The translations under genes and the position numbers were made by a program. DNA of 64,000 nt, taken from Oleispirillum sp963668495. GTDB lineage: Bacteria > Pseudomonadota > Alphaproteobacteria > Rhodospirillales > Rhodospirillaceae. The stretch's first letter is position 1. Each line of letters begins with the position of its first letter. The notes below the pieces were generated by a model. It saw nothing but the letters and a program-made list of their open reading frames with translations, was not told the origin of the DNA and did no database searches. Positions 1 through 9,362 of the stretch are shown here, one piece after another. The DNA is taken from the NCBI GenBank assembly GCA_963668495.1, contig OY764545.1:1426001-1490000 (forward strand). The letters are read 5' to 3'.

Positions 1-808
1 CCCCCAACAGTAAACGGTCCCGCACCGGGCGACCATTTACGAACAGGTATTGATCCTTGGCCGTGCCTTTGTTGAAGGTGGGCAATCCGGCATATCCGGT
101 CAGGCGCAGGTCTTCACGCACCAAGTCCACTTGCACAGCATTTTCCGCAAAGTCGCGGCCCAGAATATTGCGCAGGCGTGCCAGACGGGCGTCAAACAAA
201 TCCCCTTGTTCGGGGCGGAGGTTGAGTTTTTCTCGTCCATCGTCCGTAAATTTGAAGCCGATCTGTGGGTGAGCCATGGCAAGCCGGGTCAGCATATCAA
301 GGGCATGGCTGGATTCGGTTCGCGGTGTTTTCAGAAACTTAAGTCGGGCAGGTGTGGCAAAGAACAGGTCCCGAACCTCGACACGCGTACCAAAAGGATG
401 GGCTGCTGGTTCCGGTGGGTGTTGCGTGCCGCCTTCAATCGTCAGGCTCCATGCGGTGTCAGCCCCCTGCGGGCGTGAGGTCAATGTCAGACGCGCGACG
501 GAACCGATGCTGGGCAACGCTTCGCCACGAAAACCGAAGTGATCAATGAATGTTAGGTCATCACCGTTGAGCTTGGATGTGGCATGACGCTGTACAGCCA
601 GCTGCAATTCATCCGGCGTCATGCCGCAGCCATTATCGGTTACGGCAATAAACGACCGCCCGCCATCGCGCAGAGTAACTTCGACTTGGCTGGCGTCCGC
701 ATCCAATGCGTTTTCGACGATTTCCTTCAGGGCAGAGGCCGGGCGCTCCACCACCTCACCTGCGGCAATCTGATTGATCAGATTGGGGGGCAGGACACGA
801 ATACTCAA
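1..808 (-). CDS. mutL: DNA mismatch repair protein MutL, N-terminal part (cut by window edge)
   Basis: This is the N-terminal GHKL ATPase part of MutL, which couples MutS mismatch recognition to downstream repair; about 269 codons are present and the rest lies left of the window. Reading right to left, the protein begins MSIRVLPPNLINQ and shows IAAGEVVERPAS, the Mg/ATP motif ENALDAD, DNGCGM, HATSKL and GFRGEAL, then FVNGRPVRDR in the second domain. The start is a TTG at 808 with GGAG about eight bases upstream; no ATG or GTG fits the conserved N-terminus. It follows pgi by 23 bp on the same strand, so the two are probably co-transcribed. The family is certain from the motifs; only the C-terminal dimerisation/endonuclease half cannot be judged. 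Confidence 0.95.
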   Translation of the reverse strand, partial: MSIRVLPPNLINQIAAGEVVERPASALKEIVENALDADASQVEVTLRDGGRSFIAVTDNGCGMTPDELQLAVQRHATSKLNGDDLTFIDHFGFRGEALPSIGSVARLTLTSRPQGADTAWSLTIEGGTQHPPEPAAHPFGTRVEVRDLFFATPARLKFLKTPRTESSHALDMLTRLAMAHPQIGFKFTDDGREKLNLRPEQGDLFDARLARLRNILGRDFAENAVQVDLVREDLRLTGYAGLPTFNKGTAKDQYLFVNGRPVRDRLLLG

Positions 809-831
809 ATCAACAACTCCAAGTGCCGGGG

Positions 832-2532
832 TTAACTGTGGTCGGTTTCTGTATCCACATCAGTTGAGCGCAAGGCACGCACCAAGTCAATCAACGCTGT
901 GGTTGAACCGTCGTGCCCATCAGGTGCATCATCACTGACAAGCTCGGTCAGGATTGAACTTGCGAGGGTCTTGCCAAGCTCCACACCCCATTGGTCAAAG
1001 GCGTTGATTCCCCAAATCACGCTTTGAACAAAGACCTTGTGCTCGTATAGGGCGATCAGCATGCCCAAGGTTTCCGGCGTCAGTTTCGGTAACAATAAGG
1101 TGGTCGAAGGGCGGTTACCGGGAAAAGTTTTGTGTGGGGCAAGAGCCTTGGCGTGGGCAACGGAAAGCCCCCGGTCCAGCAGAGACTTTTGCGCTTCTTC
1201 TGTGGTTTGCCCCCGCATCAATGCTTCTGCCTGTGCCAAGGCATTCGCCAAAAGGATGGGCTGGTGGTCTTCGCATTCATGATGGGACCGGGCAACGACG
1301 ATAAAGTCGCAGGGTACATCCTGTGTCCCTTGATGGATCATTTGATAAAACGAATGCTGACCATTGGTGCCGGGTTCACCAAACAAGACGGGTTGGGTGC
1401 TGGTGGCACAGATAGTCCCGTCCGTGCAGACGTGCTTGCCGTTGCTTTCCATTTCCAGCTGTTGCAGGAAGGCCGGAAAGCGGGCAAGGGATTGGTCATA
1501 GGGCAGAACAGCTCGGGTTTTTGCTCCCAAGACCGTGTGGTTCCAAATACCGACTAAGGCCAGCACGACCGGCAGGTTATCCAAGAATGGGGCCGCCCGG
1601 AAATGTGCATCCATTTCATGAGCGCCGTACAGAAGTTCGGTGAAGGCATCCATGCCGACGGCAAGGGCGATGGCTAGGCCAACCGCAGACCATAGGGAGT
1701 AACGTCCGCCGACCCAGTCCCAGAACTCAAACATATGAGCCGGATCAATGCCGAAGGCTTTTACCGCCGTGCTGTTGGTGGATACGGCGACAAAGTGTTT
1801 GGCAATGGCGGCTTCCCCCAAATGCCGGACCAGCCATGCGCGCGCGGTATGGGCGTTGCGCATGGTTTCCTGCGTGGTAAAGGTCTTGGAGGTGATTACA
1901 AACAGGGTCGTCGCTGGGTCAAGGCCGCGCAGAACTTCAGAAATATGTGTGGCATCGACATTGGAAACAAAATGCGGATGCAAGTCGTCGCGACCATAGG
2001 GGCGCAAGGCTTGACAGACCATAGCCGGACCAAGGTCGGAACCGCCGATGCCAATGTTGACTACATCTGTAATGGCGCGACCATCGGCCCCGGTCCATTG
2101 GCCTGAACGCACTGCGCCGACAAATTCAGACAGTTGCGCCAGCACTCGGTTAACGTCCGGCATGACATCTTTGCCATCAATCACAATTGGGTGATTGGAA
2201 CGGTTGCGTAGGGCGACATGCAATGCCGCACGGTTTTCTGTGCTGTTGATGGCTTGTCCGGCAAACATGGCGTCGATAGCACCGCGCAAACCGGACTCTT
2301 CGGCGATTTGGCACAGCAGACCAAGGGTTTCCGCACTGATTCGGTTTTTTGATGGGTCCAGCAGGAAAGGGCCGTCCGAGGTATCAAGGCTCATGGCTAG
2401 ACGGTCAAAGCGGTTGTTGTCGCCTGTGAACAGGTCAGCAATACGCACATCCGCCATGGCATCGCGATGCTGTGCCAGCGCGGTCCATGCAGAGGTTTCG
2501 GGCAATTTTGGAAAACAACGCGTGGGGGACAT
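832..2532 (-). CDS. pgi: Glucose-6-phosphate isomerase
   Basis: Pgi interconverts glucose 6-phosphate and fructose 6-phosphate in the cytoplasm. The 566-residue protein follows the E. coli enzyme closely through KNRI, ENRAALHVALRNRSN, the phosphate-binding NIGIGGSDLGP, SKTFTTQET, WVGGRYSLWSA, ESNGK, GEPGTNGQH and the C-terminal QWGVELGK. The frame is open to an ATG at 2574, but I chose the ATG at 2532 because GAGG lies seven bases before it and the protein then starts close to the family N-terminus; the 14 extra residues have no family counterpart. The gene precedes mutL. In an alphaproteobacterium using the Entner-Doudoroff route, Pgi would mainly serve gluconeogenesis and sugar-phosphate recycling; that last point is inference. 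Confidence 0.95.
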   Translation of the reverse strand: MSPTRCFPKLPETSAWTALAQHRDAMADVRIADLFTGDNNRFDRLAMSLDTSDGPFLLDPSKNRISAETLGLLCQIAEESGLRGAIDAMFAGQAINSTENRAALHVALRNRSNHPIVIDGKDVMPDVNRVLAQLSEFVGAVRSGQWTGADGRAITDVVNIGIGGSDLGPAMVCQALRPYGRDDLHPHFVSNVDATHISEVLRGLDPATTLFVITSKTFTTQETMRNAHTARAWLVRHLGEAAIAKHFVAVSTNSTAVKAFGIDPAHMFEFWDWVGGRYSLWSAVGLAIALAVGMDAFTELLYGAHEMDAHFRAAPFLDNLPVVLALVGIWNHTVLGAKTRAVLPYDQSLARFPAFLQQLEMESNGKHVCTDGTICATSTQPVLFGEPGTNGQHSFYQMIHQGTQDVPCDFIVVARSHHECEDHQPILLANALAQAEALMRGQTTEEAQKSLLDRGLSVAHAKALAPHKTFPGNRPSTTLLLPKLTPETLGMLIALYEHKVFVQSVIWGINAFDQWGVELGKTLASSILTELVSDDAPDGHDGSTTALIDLVRALRSTDVDTETDHS

Positions 2533-2642
2533 GGCGTACCTCGACCAGTTGCGAACCGCAGAGGTAGAAATCATAACAGACTTTCTGCCTCTGCGTCACC
2601 GCTGATAATGCCCTCAATTGATTGGTTTATTAGGGTTTAGGA

Positions 2643-4004
2643 TCAGAATTGCGGCAATTCCATCTTATCGATCTCACCCACCACAAACATGGTCAGTTGC
2701 TCCGGCGTCAACCAGCGTTTGGCAATGGCACGGATTTCATCATTGCCGAGGGCCTCAATCACCGCCGGGCGTTTGTCCAATTCATCGGCAGGCAGATGGA
2801 AATACTGCAATGTTGTCAGTGTGGATGCAATGGACGCACTGTTATTGAAGCGCAAAGGAACAGAGCCGATAAGATAGGTTTTTGCTTTGGCAATTTCCGC
2901 ATCGGTCGGGCCATGGTCGCGCATATTGGCCCATTCCTGTTTGATCAAGGATAGGCTTTGTCCAATGCGCGCGGTTTGCGATCCGACCTGACCCGTGGTC
3001 AGCGGGGCATGGCGCAGGGGTGTGGATGATGCGCTAACTCCGTAGGCCAAGCCACGCTTTTCCCGGACCTCTTCCGTCAGGCGGGAGGAAAAGCCACCGT
3101 CGCCCAAGACATACATCATGACCTGATAGCCATGCCAGTCCGGGTCATTCCGTGCAGGTCCGGTTTGTACAAACAGGGCAGAAGCCTGCGGCACGGGCAT
3201 GGCAAGGGTGTGGATTTTGCCATCAAGGTGCGGTGCAATATCCTGTACTTGGGGCAGGTTTGCCGTATCTGGCAGGTCGCCAAAGGCCGTGTCCAACAGT
3301 GGTTTCAGTTGGTCCGGTGTGATGTCCCCAACCACGCTGACCAGCAATTGGTCTTTGGCAAAGCGGGTTTTAACAAAACGGTGCAGATCATCAGCGGTGA
3401 TTGCGTTCAGTCCGTCAATTGTGCCGTAGGTTGAACGGGCATAGGGGTGCCCCTTGAATAACGAGGACAGCATCAGGTCTGCTGCGCGTGCCGTTGGGCT
3501 TTCTTGACGTTTACGCAGTTGCGCCAAAAAGACATTGCGCATTCGGGCCAGCGGGTCTGCATCGAACCTTGGTTGCGTCAAGGCCAACCGCAGCAGGTCA
3601 AAGGCTTCTTCCCGTTCAGCGGTCAATGCCTGCAATTTCCCGGAAAAGGCATCATGCCCGGCGGAAAAGCTCATCTGAATGTTGTGGTCATCCAAACGGG
3701 CCTGGAAGGCTTGCGAATCGTATGGGCCTGCGCCCTCATCCAGCATGCCGGACACAAAGGTGCTCAGTCCGGTCTTATCAGCCGGGTCGGCGGAGGCTCC
3801 GTTGCGAAAGACAAGGGAAACCGAAATCATCGGGTTGGTGTGGTCCTGTACCAACCATGCGGTAATGCCACGTTTGGACGTGACACGATCAACCGGAGTT
3901 GCCGCAAGGCCGGAATGGAATGCCATCAGGCACATGGCGGTTGCCAACAACAGGGTTTGCCAAACCGGTCGCAGGTCCAGTGTGCGCGTACGGGCTTGTG
4001 TCAT
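2643..4004 (-). CDS. M16 family peptidase-like protein, non-catalytic partner
   Basis: A 453-residue M16 (pitrilysin/processing-peptidase) family protein with an N-terminal signal/anchor segment (residues about 15-35), so it probably works in the periplasm. The zinc-binding HxxEH signature is absent: the equivalent stretch reads LSTFVSGMLDEG. The C-terminal domain keeps the RLTEEVREKRGLAYGVSAS segment typical of the R/Y-type partner subunit of heterodimeric M16 proteases. Its ATG overlaps the stop of the upstream M16 gene (ATGA), so the two proteins are translationally coupled and probably form a dimer, the neighbour carrying the zinc site. What it degrades cannot be told from sequence. The tandem-pair arrangement near lspA is common in alphaproteobacteria. 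Confidence 0.88.
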   Translation of the reverse strand: MTQARTRTLDLRPVWQTLLLATAMCLMAFHSGLAATPVDRVTSKRGITAWLVQDHTNPMISVSLVFRNGASADPADKTGLSTFVSGMLDEGAGPYDSQAFQARLDDHNIQMSFSAGHDAFSGKLQALTAEREEAFDLLRLALTQPRFDADPLARMRNVFLAQLRKRQESPTARAADLMLSSLFKGHPYARSTYGTIDGLNAITADDLHRFVKTRFAKDQLLVSVVGDITPDQLKPLLDTAFGDLPDTANLPQVQDIAPHLDGKIHTLAMPVPQASALFVQTGPARNDPDWHGYQVMMYVLGDGGFSSRLTEEVREKRGLAYGVSASSTPLRHAPLTTGQVGSQTARIGQSLSLIKQEWANMRDHGPTDAEIAKAKTYLIGSVPLRFNNSASIASTLTTLQYFHLPADELDKRPAVIEALGNDEIRAIAKRWLTPEQLTMFVVGEIDKMELPQF

Positions 4005-5353
4005 TGGGAGGCCTCCGTCGGTTCGGAAATCAAGTGACCGACAGCATGTGGTGTCAGCAGGGATTGGGCAGCAGTTTGAATATCGGCAGAGGTTAAAGCT
4101 GCCACATCATCGGCAAAGGATTCGATCTGCGCAACGGAACAGCCAACGCTTAAGGCTTGTGGCAGAATTTGCGGCGCACCGAACACATCGTCACGGGCGA
4201 ATACCTGTGCTGCGAGCATGCGGCTCGTGACCCGGTTCAGATCGTCTTGTGAAATACCGTTGTCGGCGATGGATTTTATCTCTGCGGCAATAGTATCGGC
4301 AAGGGTTGCCACATCTGTGTCCGGTTTGGGACTGGTAAAGATGGTAAACTCGCCCGGTCCGGCGCGCAGCCCGTTATAGGATGCGGATACGCCCAACACG
4401 GTTTTATCGGTCAGGACCAGTTTCTTATACAGGCGGCTGGTGGTGCCGCTGCCCAGAATTTCCGCCAATACATCATAGGATGCGGTGATCCGTTGTTCCG
4501 TTGTCGCACAACTGGGAACGATGTTGGTGCGATACCATGCGGGCTGCTGCACTGTTGGTGCAGAAAATGTAACCTGAATATCTGCGGGCGGTGCCTCCGG
4601 CTCCGGGCGGTGGCGGGGTGGGGTTTCCGCACGGGGAATGGCACCGTAATAGGTCTCCGCAAGGGATTTCACCTGTTTTGGTGTGACGTCTCCGGCGACC
4701 AGCAAAATCGCGCTATTTGGCGCGTACCAAGTTTTATAGAACTTAAGGGCGTCGTCCTTGGTCAGTCCCAGAATCTCTGAATCAAAACCACCAATCGGAT
4801 GGGCATAGGGGTGATTCATCCATATGCCCATGCTCAAACGTTCCGCCAGCATGGCCCCCGGTTGATTTTCCACCCGTTGCAGCCGTTCTTCCCGCACCAC
4901 CTGCCGTTCACTTTCAAACTGGTCTTGCGTGAATTGCAGGTTGGTCATGCGGTCTGCTTCCATTTTCATGACCATGGGCAGATGTTTGACGGCAATGGAT
5001 TGGAAGTAAGCCGTGAAATCCCGTGATGTCATGGCATTGTCTTGCCCACCATGCTCGGCGATGATCTTGGAAAAGGCACCTTCGGGAATATCATTGGTGC
5101 CTTTGAACATCATGTGTTCCAACAGGTGCGCCAGCCCGCTTTTCCCGGCGGGTTCATCGGCGGCACCGACTTTATACCAAACCATATGTTTGACGATGGG
5201 CGCGCGGTGATTTTCCACCACAACCACGGTCATGCCATTTTTTAAAGTAAAGACCTCGGGGTCAAAGACTTTGGCTTCGGCAGATAAAGGGGAGAGCAGG
5301 CCGCAAAGAACGCTGAAAACAGGCAGAACACGACCAAGCAACAGACGACGCAT
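4001..5353 (-). CDS. M16 family zinc peptidase, catalytic subunit
   Basis: A 450-residue M16 metallopeptidase. After an N-terminal signal sequence ending around SAEA, the inverted zinc motif H-L-L-E-H is at residues 76-80, and the downstream acidic cluster ESERQVVREERL supplies the third zinc ligand expected for the family. The central and C-terminal halves keep the M16 fold, for example GGFDSEI and WYAPNSAILLVAGDV. I start it at 5353 because GGAGG lies nine bases upstream; an in-frame ATG at 5380 lacks such a site. The coding sequence overlaps the following non-catalytic M16 gene by four bases. It probably acts as a periplasmic protease on peptides or unfolded proteins; the substrate is unknown. 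Confidence 0.9.
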   Translation of the reverse strand: MRRLLLGRVLPVFSVLCGLLSPLSAEAKVFDPEVFTLKNGMTVVVVENHRAPIVKHMVWYKVGAADEPAGKSGLAHLLEHMMFKGTNDIPEGAFSKIIAEHGGQDNAMTSRDFTAYFQSIAVKHLPMVMKMEADRMTNLQFTQDQFESERQVVREERLQRVENQPGAMLAERLSMGIWMNHPYAHPIGGFDSEILGLTKDDALKFYKTWYAPNSAILLVAGDVTPKQVKSLAETYYGAIPRAETPPRHRPEPEAPPADIQVTFSAPTVQQPAWYRTNIVPSCATTEQRITASYDVLAEILGSGTTSRLYKKLVLTDKTVLGVSASYNGLRAGPGEFTIFTSPKPDTDVATLADTIAAEIKSIADNGISQDDLNRVTSRMLAAQVFARDDVFGAPQILPQALSVGCSVAQIESFADDVAALTSADIQTAAQSLLTPHAVGHLISEPTEASQ

Positions 5354-5376
5354 TATATGGCCTCCGGTTGATGGGC

Positions 5377-5412
5377 ACAAAAACCAACGCCGCCTCGGGA
5401 TGAAGCGGCGTT
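5377..5412 (-). terminator. Hairpin with T-run between DUF3035 gene and M16 pair
   Basis: On the minus strand AACGCCGC (5412-5405) pairs with GCGGCGTT (5393-5386) around a short loop and is followed by GGTTTTTG. It sits between the DUF3035 stop and the ribosome binding site of the catalytic M16 gene, so it should separate, or at least reduce, transcription from ribF-ileS-lspA into the peptidase pair. Confidence 0.6.
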
Positions 5413-5424
5413 TGCTGATATAGG

Positions 5425-6042
5425 TTAGAAGATGCCTTCAAACAAGGCCTTGGTCTGGCGCTCTATCTTTGGTGGCTCGCCGTCAGCCAGCGATTTGCCA
5501 AGGGCCATGTTTTCTTGTAGGCGTTTTTGCTCTTTGGCTGCGTCCACTGCCGTCCCTTTGTAGGAACGGTCTTCCCAGAACACCAAATGATCGGTGAACG
5601 AGGCTTTTTCCATGGCAAGGGTGGTGGTTTCCTGGTCCACAATCGCACGGATGTTCGGGTCAGCTTCATAAGCGGCGGATTTGGTCAGCAGTTCTTTCTC
5701 ACCCGCAGTTAGGCTGGTGTCTGTTTCCAATGCCTTGGCATAGGCGCGCGCCGACTGACGGGATTTCCCCAACAAGGCATCACGAGCGGCATCTTTTTCC
5801 GTGCCTTCTTGCGGGCGAACGGCCCCCGGTTTTGGTGGGCGCAAGGCGAAGTCCGGCGGGATCGTCAGCGGAGCACGGGACAGAACCGTGAACTCGTCCG
5901 GGGCCTCACGCGTGAAGCCCAGTTGTTGCTTGACGTCGCCACAGGCTGTCAGTGTTGCCCCGGCAACAAGAATTAAGCCGAAACGACGAATCGAGGAAAA
6001 GAGAGAGTAAGAACGCATATGTTTGTGCTCAACCTTAGTCAT
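5425..6042 (-). CDS. DUF3035 lipoprotein
   Basis: A 205-residue predicted outer-membrane or periplasmic lipoprotein. The N-terminus is basic and hydrophobic and ends in a lipobox, LTAC, near residue 34, giving a lipidated Cys after cleavage by signal peptidase II, whose gene lies immediately upstream. The motif DEFTVLSRAPLTIPPDF followed by LRPPKPG is the hallmark of the DUF3035 family found next to lspA in alphaproteobacteria. The remainder is hydrophilic and probably helical. An ATG at 6018 (MRSYSLF) is an alternative start that would give a more normal signal peptide length. No biochemical role is established to my knowledge; the fixed neighbourhood suggests an envelope function. Confidence 0.85.
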   Translation of the reverse strand: MTKVEHKHMRSYSLFSSIRRFGLILVAGATLTACGDVKQQLGFTREAPDEFTVLSRAPLTIPPDFALRPPKPGAVRPQEGTEKDAARDALLGKSRQSARAYAKALETDTSLTAGEKELLTKSAAYEADPNIRAIVDQETTTLAMEKASFTDHLVFWEDRSYKGTAVDAAKEQKRLQENMALGKSLADGEPPKIERQTKALFEGIF

Positions 6043-6054
6043 GGTGGCCTCACT

Positions 6055-6519
6055 TTACCTTGATTGCGACCTTAAGAACAAGGCATCAACAATAAGAATT
6101 GCAGCCCCGATGAAAATTGCACTGTCTGCGACGTTGAATGCGGGCCAGTGCATAGCCCCCCAGTGCAGGTCGATGAAGTCCACCACTGCGCCAACCCGTA
6201 AGCGGTCAATCACATTGCCGATAGCCCCACCGATGATGAGACCGGCGGCAATGCGTGTATATATATCCGTTGCGCTGCGCACCCACATAAGCAAGCCGCC
6301 ACAAACTGCCAAAGCCAGTAAACTCAACAGGTATTGGCTATAGGCGGCATCGGAGGTCAGCATGGAAAAGCTGACCCCGCGATTGAAGGCAAGGACGATA
6401 TTCAGAACCGGCAAGATCTCGATAACACGGGGCGGGGACATGACCCACTCCAGAATCGCGAACTTGCTCAGTTGGTCCAGCCCAATGATGATGGCTGCTA
6501 ATGTGAGAGCCAAACGCAT
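6055..6519 (-). CDS. lspA: Lipoprotein signal peptidase (signal peptidase II)
   Basis: LspA is the inner-membrane aspartyl protease that removes signal peptides from prolipoproteins after diacylglyceryl transfer. The 154-residue protein has four hydrophobic segments and the family boxes DQLSK (residues 15-19), FNRGVSF (45-51), GGAIGNVIDRLRVG (97-110), VVDFID (Asp114) and FNVADSAI (Asp132); Asp114 and Asp132 are the predicted catalytic pair. It starts two bases after the ileS stop and is followed by a lipoprotein gene, so it belongs to the ribF-ileS-lspA-DUF3035 transcription unit. Length and topology are normal for the family. Confidence 0.97.
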   Translation of the reverse strand: MRLALTLAAIIIGLDQLSKFAILEWVMSPPRVIEILPVLNIVLAFNRGVSFSMLTSDAAYSQYLLSLLALAVCGGLLMWVRSATDIYTRIAAGLIIGGAIGNVIDRLRVGAVVDFIDLHWGAMHWPAFNVADSAIFIGAAILIVDALFLRSQSR

Positions 6520-6521
6520 GC

Positions 6522-9362
6522 TTATTCTGCTGCCTCGCCGTTATTGGCAATCCAAACGTCCATGGCTTCGGAACAACGACCACAGACACCTTCGTGTTTA
6601 TGCTCGCCCACATCCGGCAGGATTTTCCAGCAACGGTCGCATTTCTGCCCTTCAGCCAAGGCGGGAACCACGGCAATCCCTGGGATATCTTCCAAGGTGA
6701 AGGCGTCTTCCGGTGCCGGTTCCACATTTAGGGTCAGGCCAGAGGTGATGCAAATATCATCCATGTCCTGTTCTGCGCACAGGGCTGCCAATTCTTCCGG
6801 CAGGTGAACAATGGGTGAAGCTTGCAGGCTGGCACCGATTCGTTTGGCTGCACGTTCCAGTTCCAGTGCCCCGGTTACCACACGGCGGACCATGCGGATT
6901 TTTTCCCAACGGGCGGCAAGGTCTTCATCGCGCCAATCAGCCGGGATTTCCGGGAACAGTTGTTCATGGACACTTTCTTCGCAATCCGGGTGGCGGGCCA
7001 TCCATGCTTCCTCTGCGGTGAAGCAAATGAACGGAGCCAACCAAGCCACCAGCGTATTGAACACCGTATCCAGAACCGTACGAACGGCGCGGCGTTGAAC
7101 ACTGTCAGTCGCATCGCAATACAGCACGTCCTTGCGGATGTCGAAGTAGAACGCGGACAGGTCAATGGCGCAGAAGTGGTGGATATGCTGGAACAGTTCA
7201 TGGAAGGTGAACGTGGTGTTGCAGCATGTGCGGACTTCTGTATCCAGTTCGCTCAAACGGTGCAGAACCCAGCGTTCCAGTTCCGGCATTTCGGCGACCG
7301 GGAGTTTTTCCGCGTCGTTGAAGTCCTTCAGGTTGCCCAGAAGGTAACGCAGGGTATTGCGCAGACGGCGATAGATGTCCGAATTGCGGGTCAGAATTTC
7401 CTTACCGATTCGCAGATCTTCGGTGTAGTCGGAACTCAGGACCCACAGGCGCAGAATGTCGGCACCCATTTGGTCCGTAACATCTTGCGGGGAGACCACG
7501 TTGCCCAAAGATTTGGACATTTTCCGAGCTTGCTCATCCAGAACAAAGCCATGGGTTAGAACTGCTTTATACGGGGCAACGCCACGTGTGCCACAGCTTT
7601 CCAACAAGGATGATTGGAACCAGCCACGGTGTTGGTCGGACCCTTCAAGGTACAAATCAGCCGGGGAGGACAGGTCGTCACGGTCTTCCAGCACGAATGC
7701 GTGGGTGCTGCCCGAATCGAACCAGACGTCCAGAATGTCGGTGACTTTGGTGAAGTCTTCGGCGCTGTATTCATTGCCGAGGAAGTCTTCGTCAGGACGT
7801 GTAAACCAAGCGTCGGCACCTTCTTCACGGACGGCGGCGACAATACGTTCCAGAACTTTGGCATCACGTAGCGGTTCGCCGGATTTTTTGTCCACATAGA
7901 CCGTGATCGGCACACCCCATGCGCGCTGACGGGAGACACACCAGTCAGGGCGACCTTCGACCATGGAGCGAATCCGGTTGCGGCCTTGGGCCGGAAGCCA
8001 TGTGGTATCTTCAATGGCTTGCAGGGCTTTGGCGCGCAGGTCGTTTTTCTCCATGGAGATAAACCATTGCGGCGTTGTCCGGTAAATCAACGGTGCTTTG
8101 GACCGCCAAGAGTGCGGATAGCTGTGAACCAATTTCCCGTGGGCAAGCAAGGCTCCGGCTTGGGTCATGGCTTTCAGGATTTCCGGGGCGACCTTAAAGA
8201 CATGCTGTCCGGCAAACATCGGGACATGGTCGCGGTAGACGCCGTTATCAGCCACATTGTCCGGAACTTGCAGGCCGTTTGCCATGCCCAGTTTCCAGTC
8301 GTCTTCACCGTGGCTGGGTGCGCAGTGAACAAAGCCCGTTCCCTGATCGGTGGTAACAAAATCACCGGCCAGAAGCGGCACATCAAAGTCATACCCACCT
8401 TCATGCAACGGGTGCTTCAGGATGGACCCGCTCAGGTCTGCGCCTTTGAACGTATCCACGATCTCATAGGATGTGATCTTGGCTTCGGCACAGACTGCTT
8501 CGACAGCTTCCTTAACCAGAATGATTTTTTCACCCGGAACGGCAAGGCTCATACCGTCAACGTCTTTGACTTCGACCACGCAGTAGTCAAAGTCCGCGCC
8601 AAAGGCCACGGCGCGGTTGCTTGGCATGGTCCACGGTGTGGTGGTCCAGATGACGATGGAGGCGTCTGCAATGGCGGTGGTGGTTGCTTTTGCTACGGGG
8701 AAGCGAATCCAGATCGTTGTCGATGTGTGGTCGTGGTATTCGACTTCAGCTTCAGCCAAGGCAGTTTTTTCGACAACGGACCACATGACCGGCTTGGAGC
8801 CTTTATACAGGCCGCCATTCAGCAAGAATTTGCCAAGCTCATCAACGATTCGGGCTTCCGCTGCGAAGGCCATGGTAGTGTAAGGGTTGTCCCAATTGCC
8901 GCAGACGCCAAGGCGTTGGAATTCTGCGCTTTGGACTTCGATCCATTTTGCCGCAAATTGACGACATTCTTCGCGGAACTCAACCGCGGGCACGCTGTCT
9001 TTATCTTTTCCAGCGGCGCGGTATTTTTCCTCGATTTTCCATTCGATCGGCAGACCGTGGCAGTCCCAGCCCGGAACATAGTGGGCGTCTTTGCCCATCA
9101 TTTGTTGCGAACGGACAATCACGTCCTTCAAAATCTTGTTCAGCGCGTGACCAATATGCAGGTGCCCGTTGGCATAGGGCGGTCCGTCATGCAGGACAAA
9201 GGGGTCACGACCTTTACCGGCTTTGCGCAGTCGGCTTTCAAGGTCGATGGTTTTCCAGTGTTCCAGAAGCTTGGGTTCCAGTTTCGGCAGCCCCGCCTTC
9301 ATACCGAAGGAGGTTTTGGGCAGGAACACAGTCTGTTTCGTCTCCACGCTCATTTGGTTCAT
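6522..9362 (-). CDS. ileS: Isoleucyl-tRNA synthetase
   Basis: Class I aminoacyl-tRNA synthetase that charges tRNA-Ile and edits mischarged valine. The 946-residue protein has the HIGH signature at residues 69-72, the editing-domain stretch TTPWTMPSNRAVAF, the signature KMSKSLGN, and a C-terminal zinc finger formed by CDRCW and CGRC, placing it with the zinc-containing bacterial type. The ATG overlaps the ribF stop (ATGA), so translation is probably coupled. A second Met three residues in is an equally possible start. It is essential and shows no sign of disruption. Confidence 0.97.
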   Translation of the reverse strand: MNQMSVETKQTVFLPKTSFGMKAGLPKLEPKLLEHWKTIDLESRLRKAGKGRDPFVLHDGPPYANGHLHIGHALNKILKDVIVRSQQMMGKDAHYVPGWDCHGLPIEWKIEEKYRAAGKDKDSVPAVEFREECRQFAAKWIEVQSAEFQRLGVCGNWDNPYTTMAFAAEARIVDELGKFLLNGGLYKGSKPVMWSVVEKTALAEAEVEYHDHTSTTIWIRFPVAKATTTAIADASIVIWTTTPWTMPSNRAVAFGADFDYCVVEVKDVDGMSLAVPGEKIILVKEAVEAVCAEAKITSYEIVDTFKGADLSGSILKHPLHEGGYDFDVPLLAGDFVTTDQGTGFVHCAPSHGEDDWKLGMANGLQVPDNVADNGVYRDHVPMFAGQHVFKVAPEILKAMTQAGALLAHGKLVHSYPHSWRSKAPLIYRTTPQWFISMEKNDLRAKALQAIEDTTWLPAQGRNRIRSMVEGRPDWCVSRQRAWGVPITVYVDKKSGEPLRDAKVLERIVAAVREEGADAWFTRPDEDFLGNEYSAEDFTKVTDILDVWFDSGSTHAFVLEDRDDLSSPADLYLEGSDQHRGWFQSSLLESCGTRGVAPYKAVLTHGFVLDEQARKMSKSLGNVVSPQDVTDQMGADILRLWVLSSDYTEDLRIGKEILTRNSDIYRRLRNTLRYLLGNLKDFNDAEKLPVAEMPELERWVLHRLSELDTEVRTCCNTTFTFHELFQHIHHFCAIDLSAFYFDIRKDVLYCDATDSVQRRAVRTVLDTVFNTLVAWLAPFICFTAEEAWMARHPDCEESVHEQLFPEIPADWRDEDLAARWEKIRMVRRVVTGALELERAAKRIGASLQASPIVHLPEELAALCAEQDMDDICITSGLTLNVEPAPEDAFTLEDIPGIAVVPALAEGQKCDRCWKILPDVGEHKHEGVCGRCSEAMDVWIANNGEAAE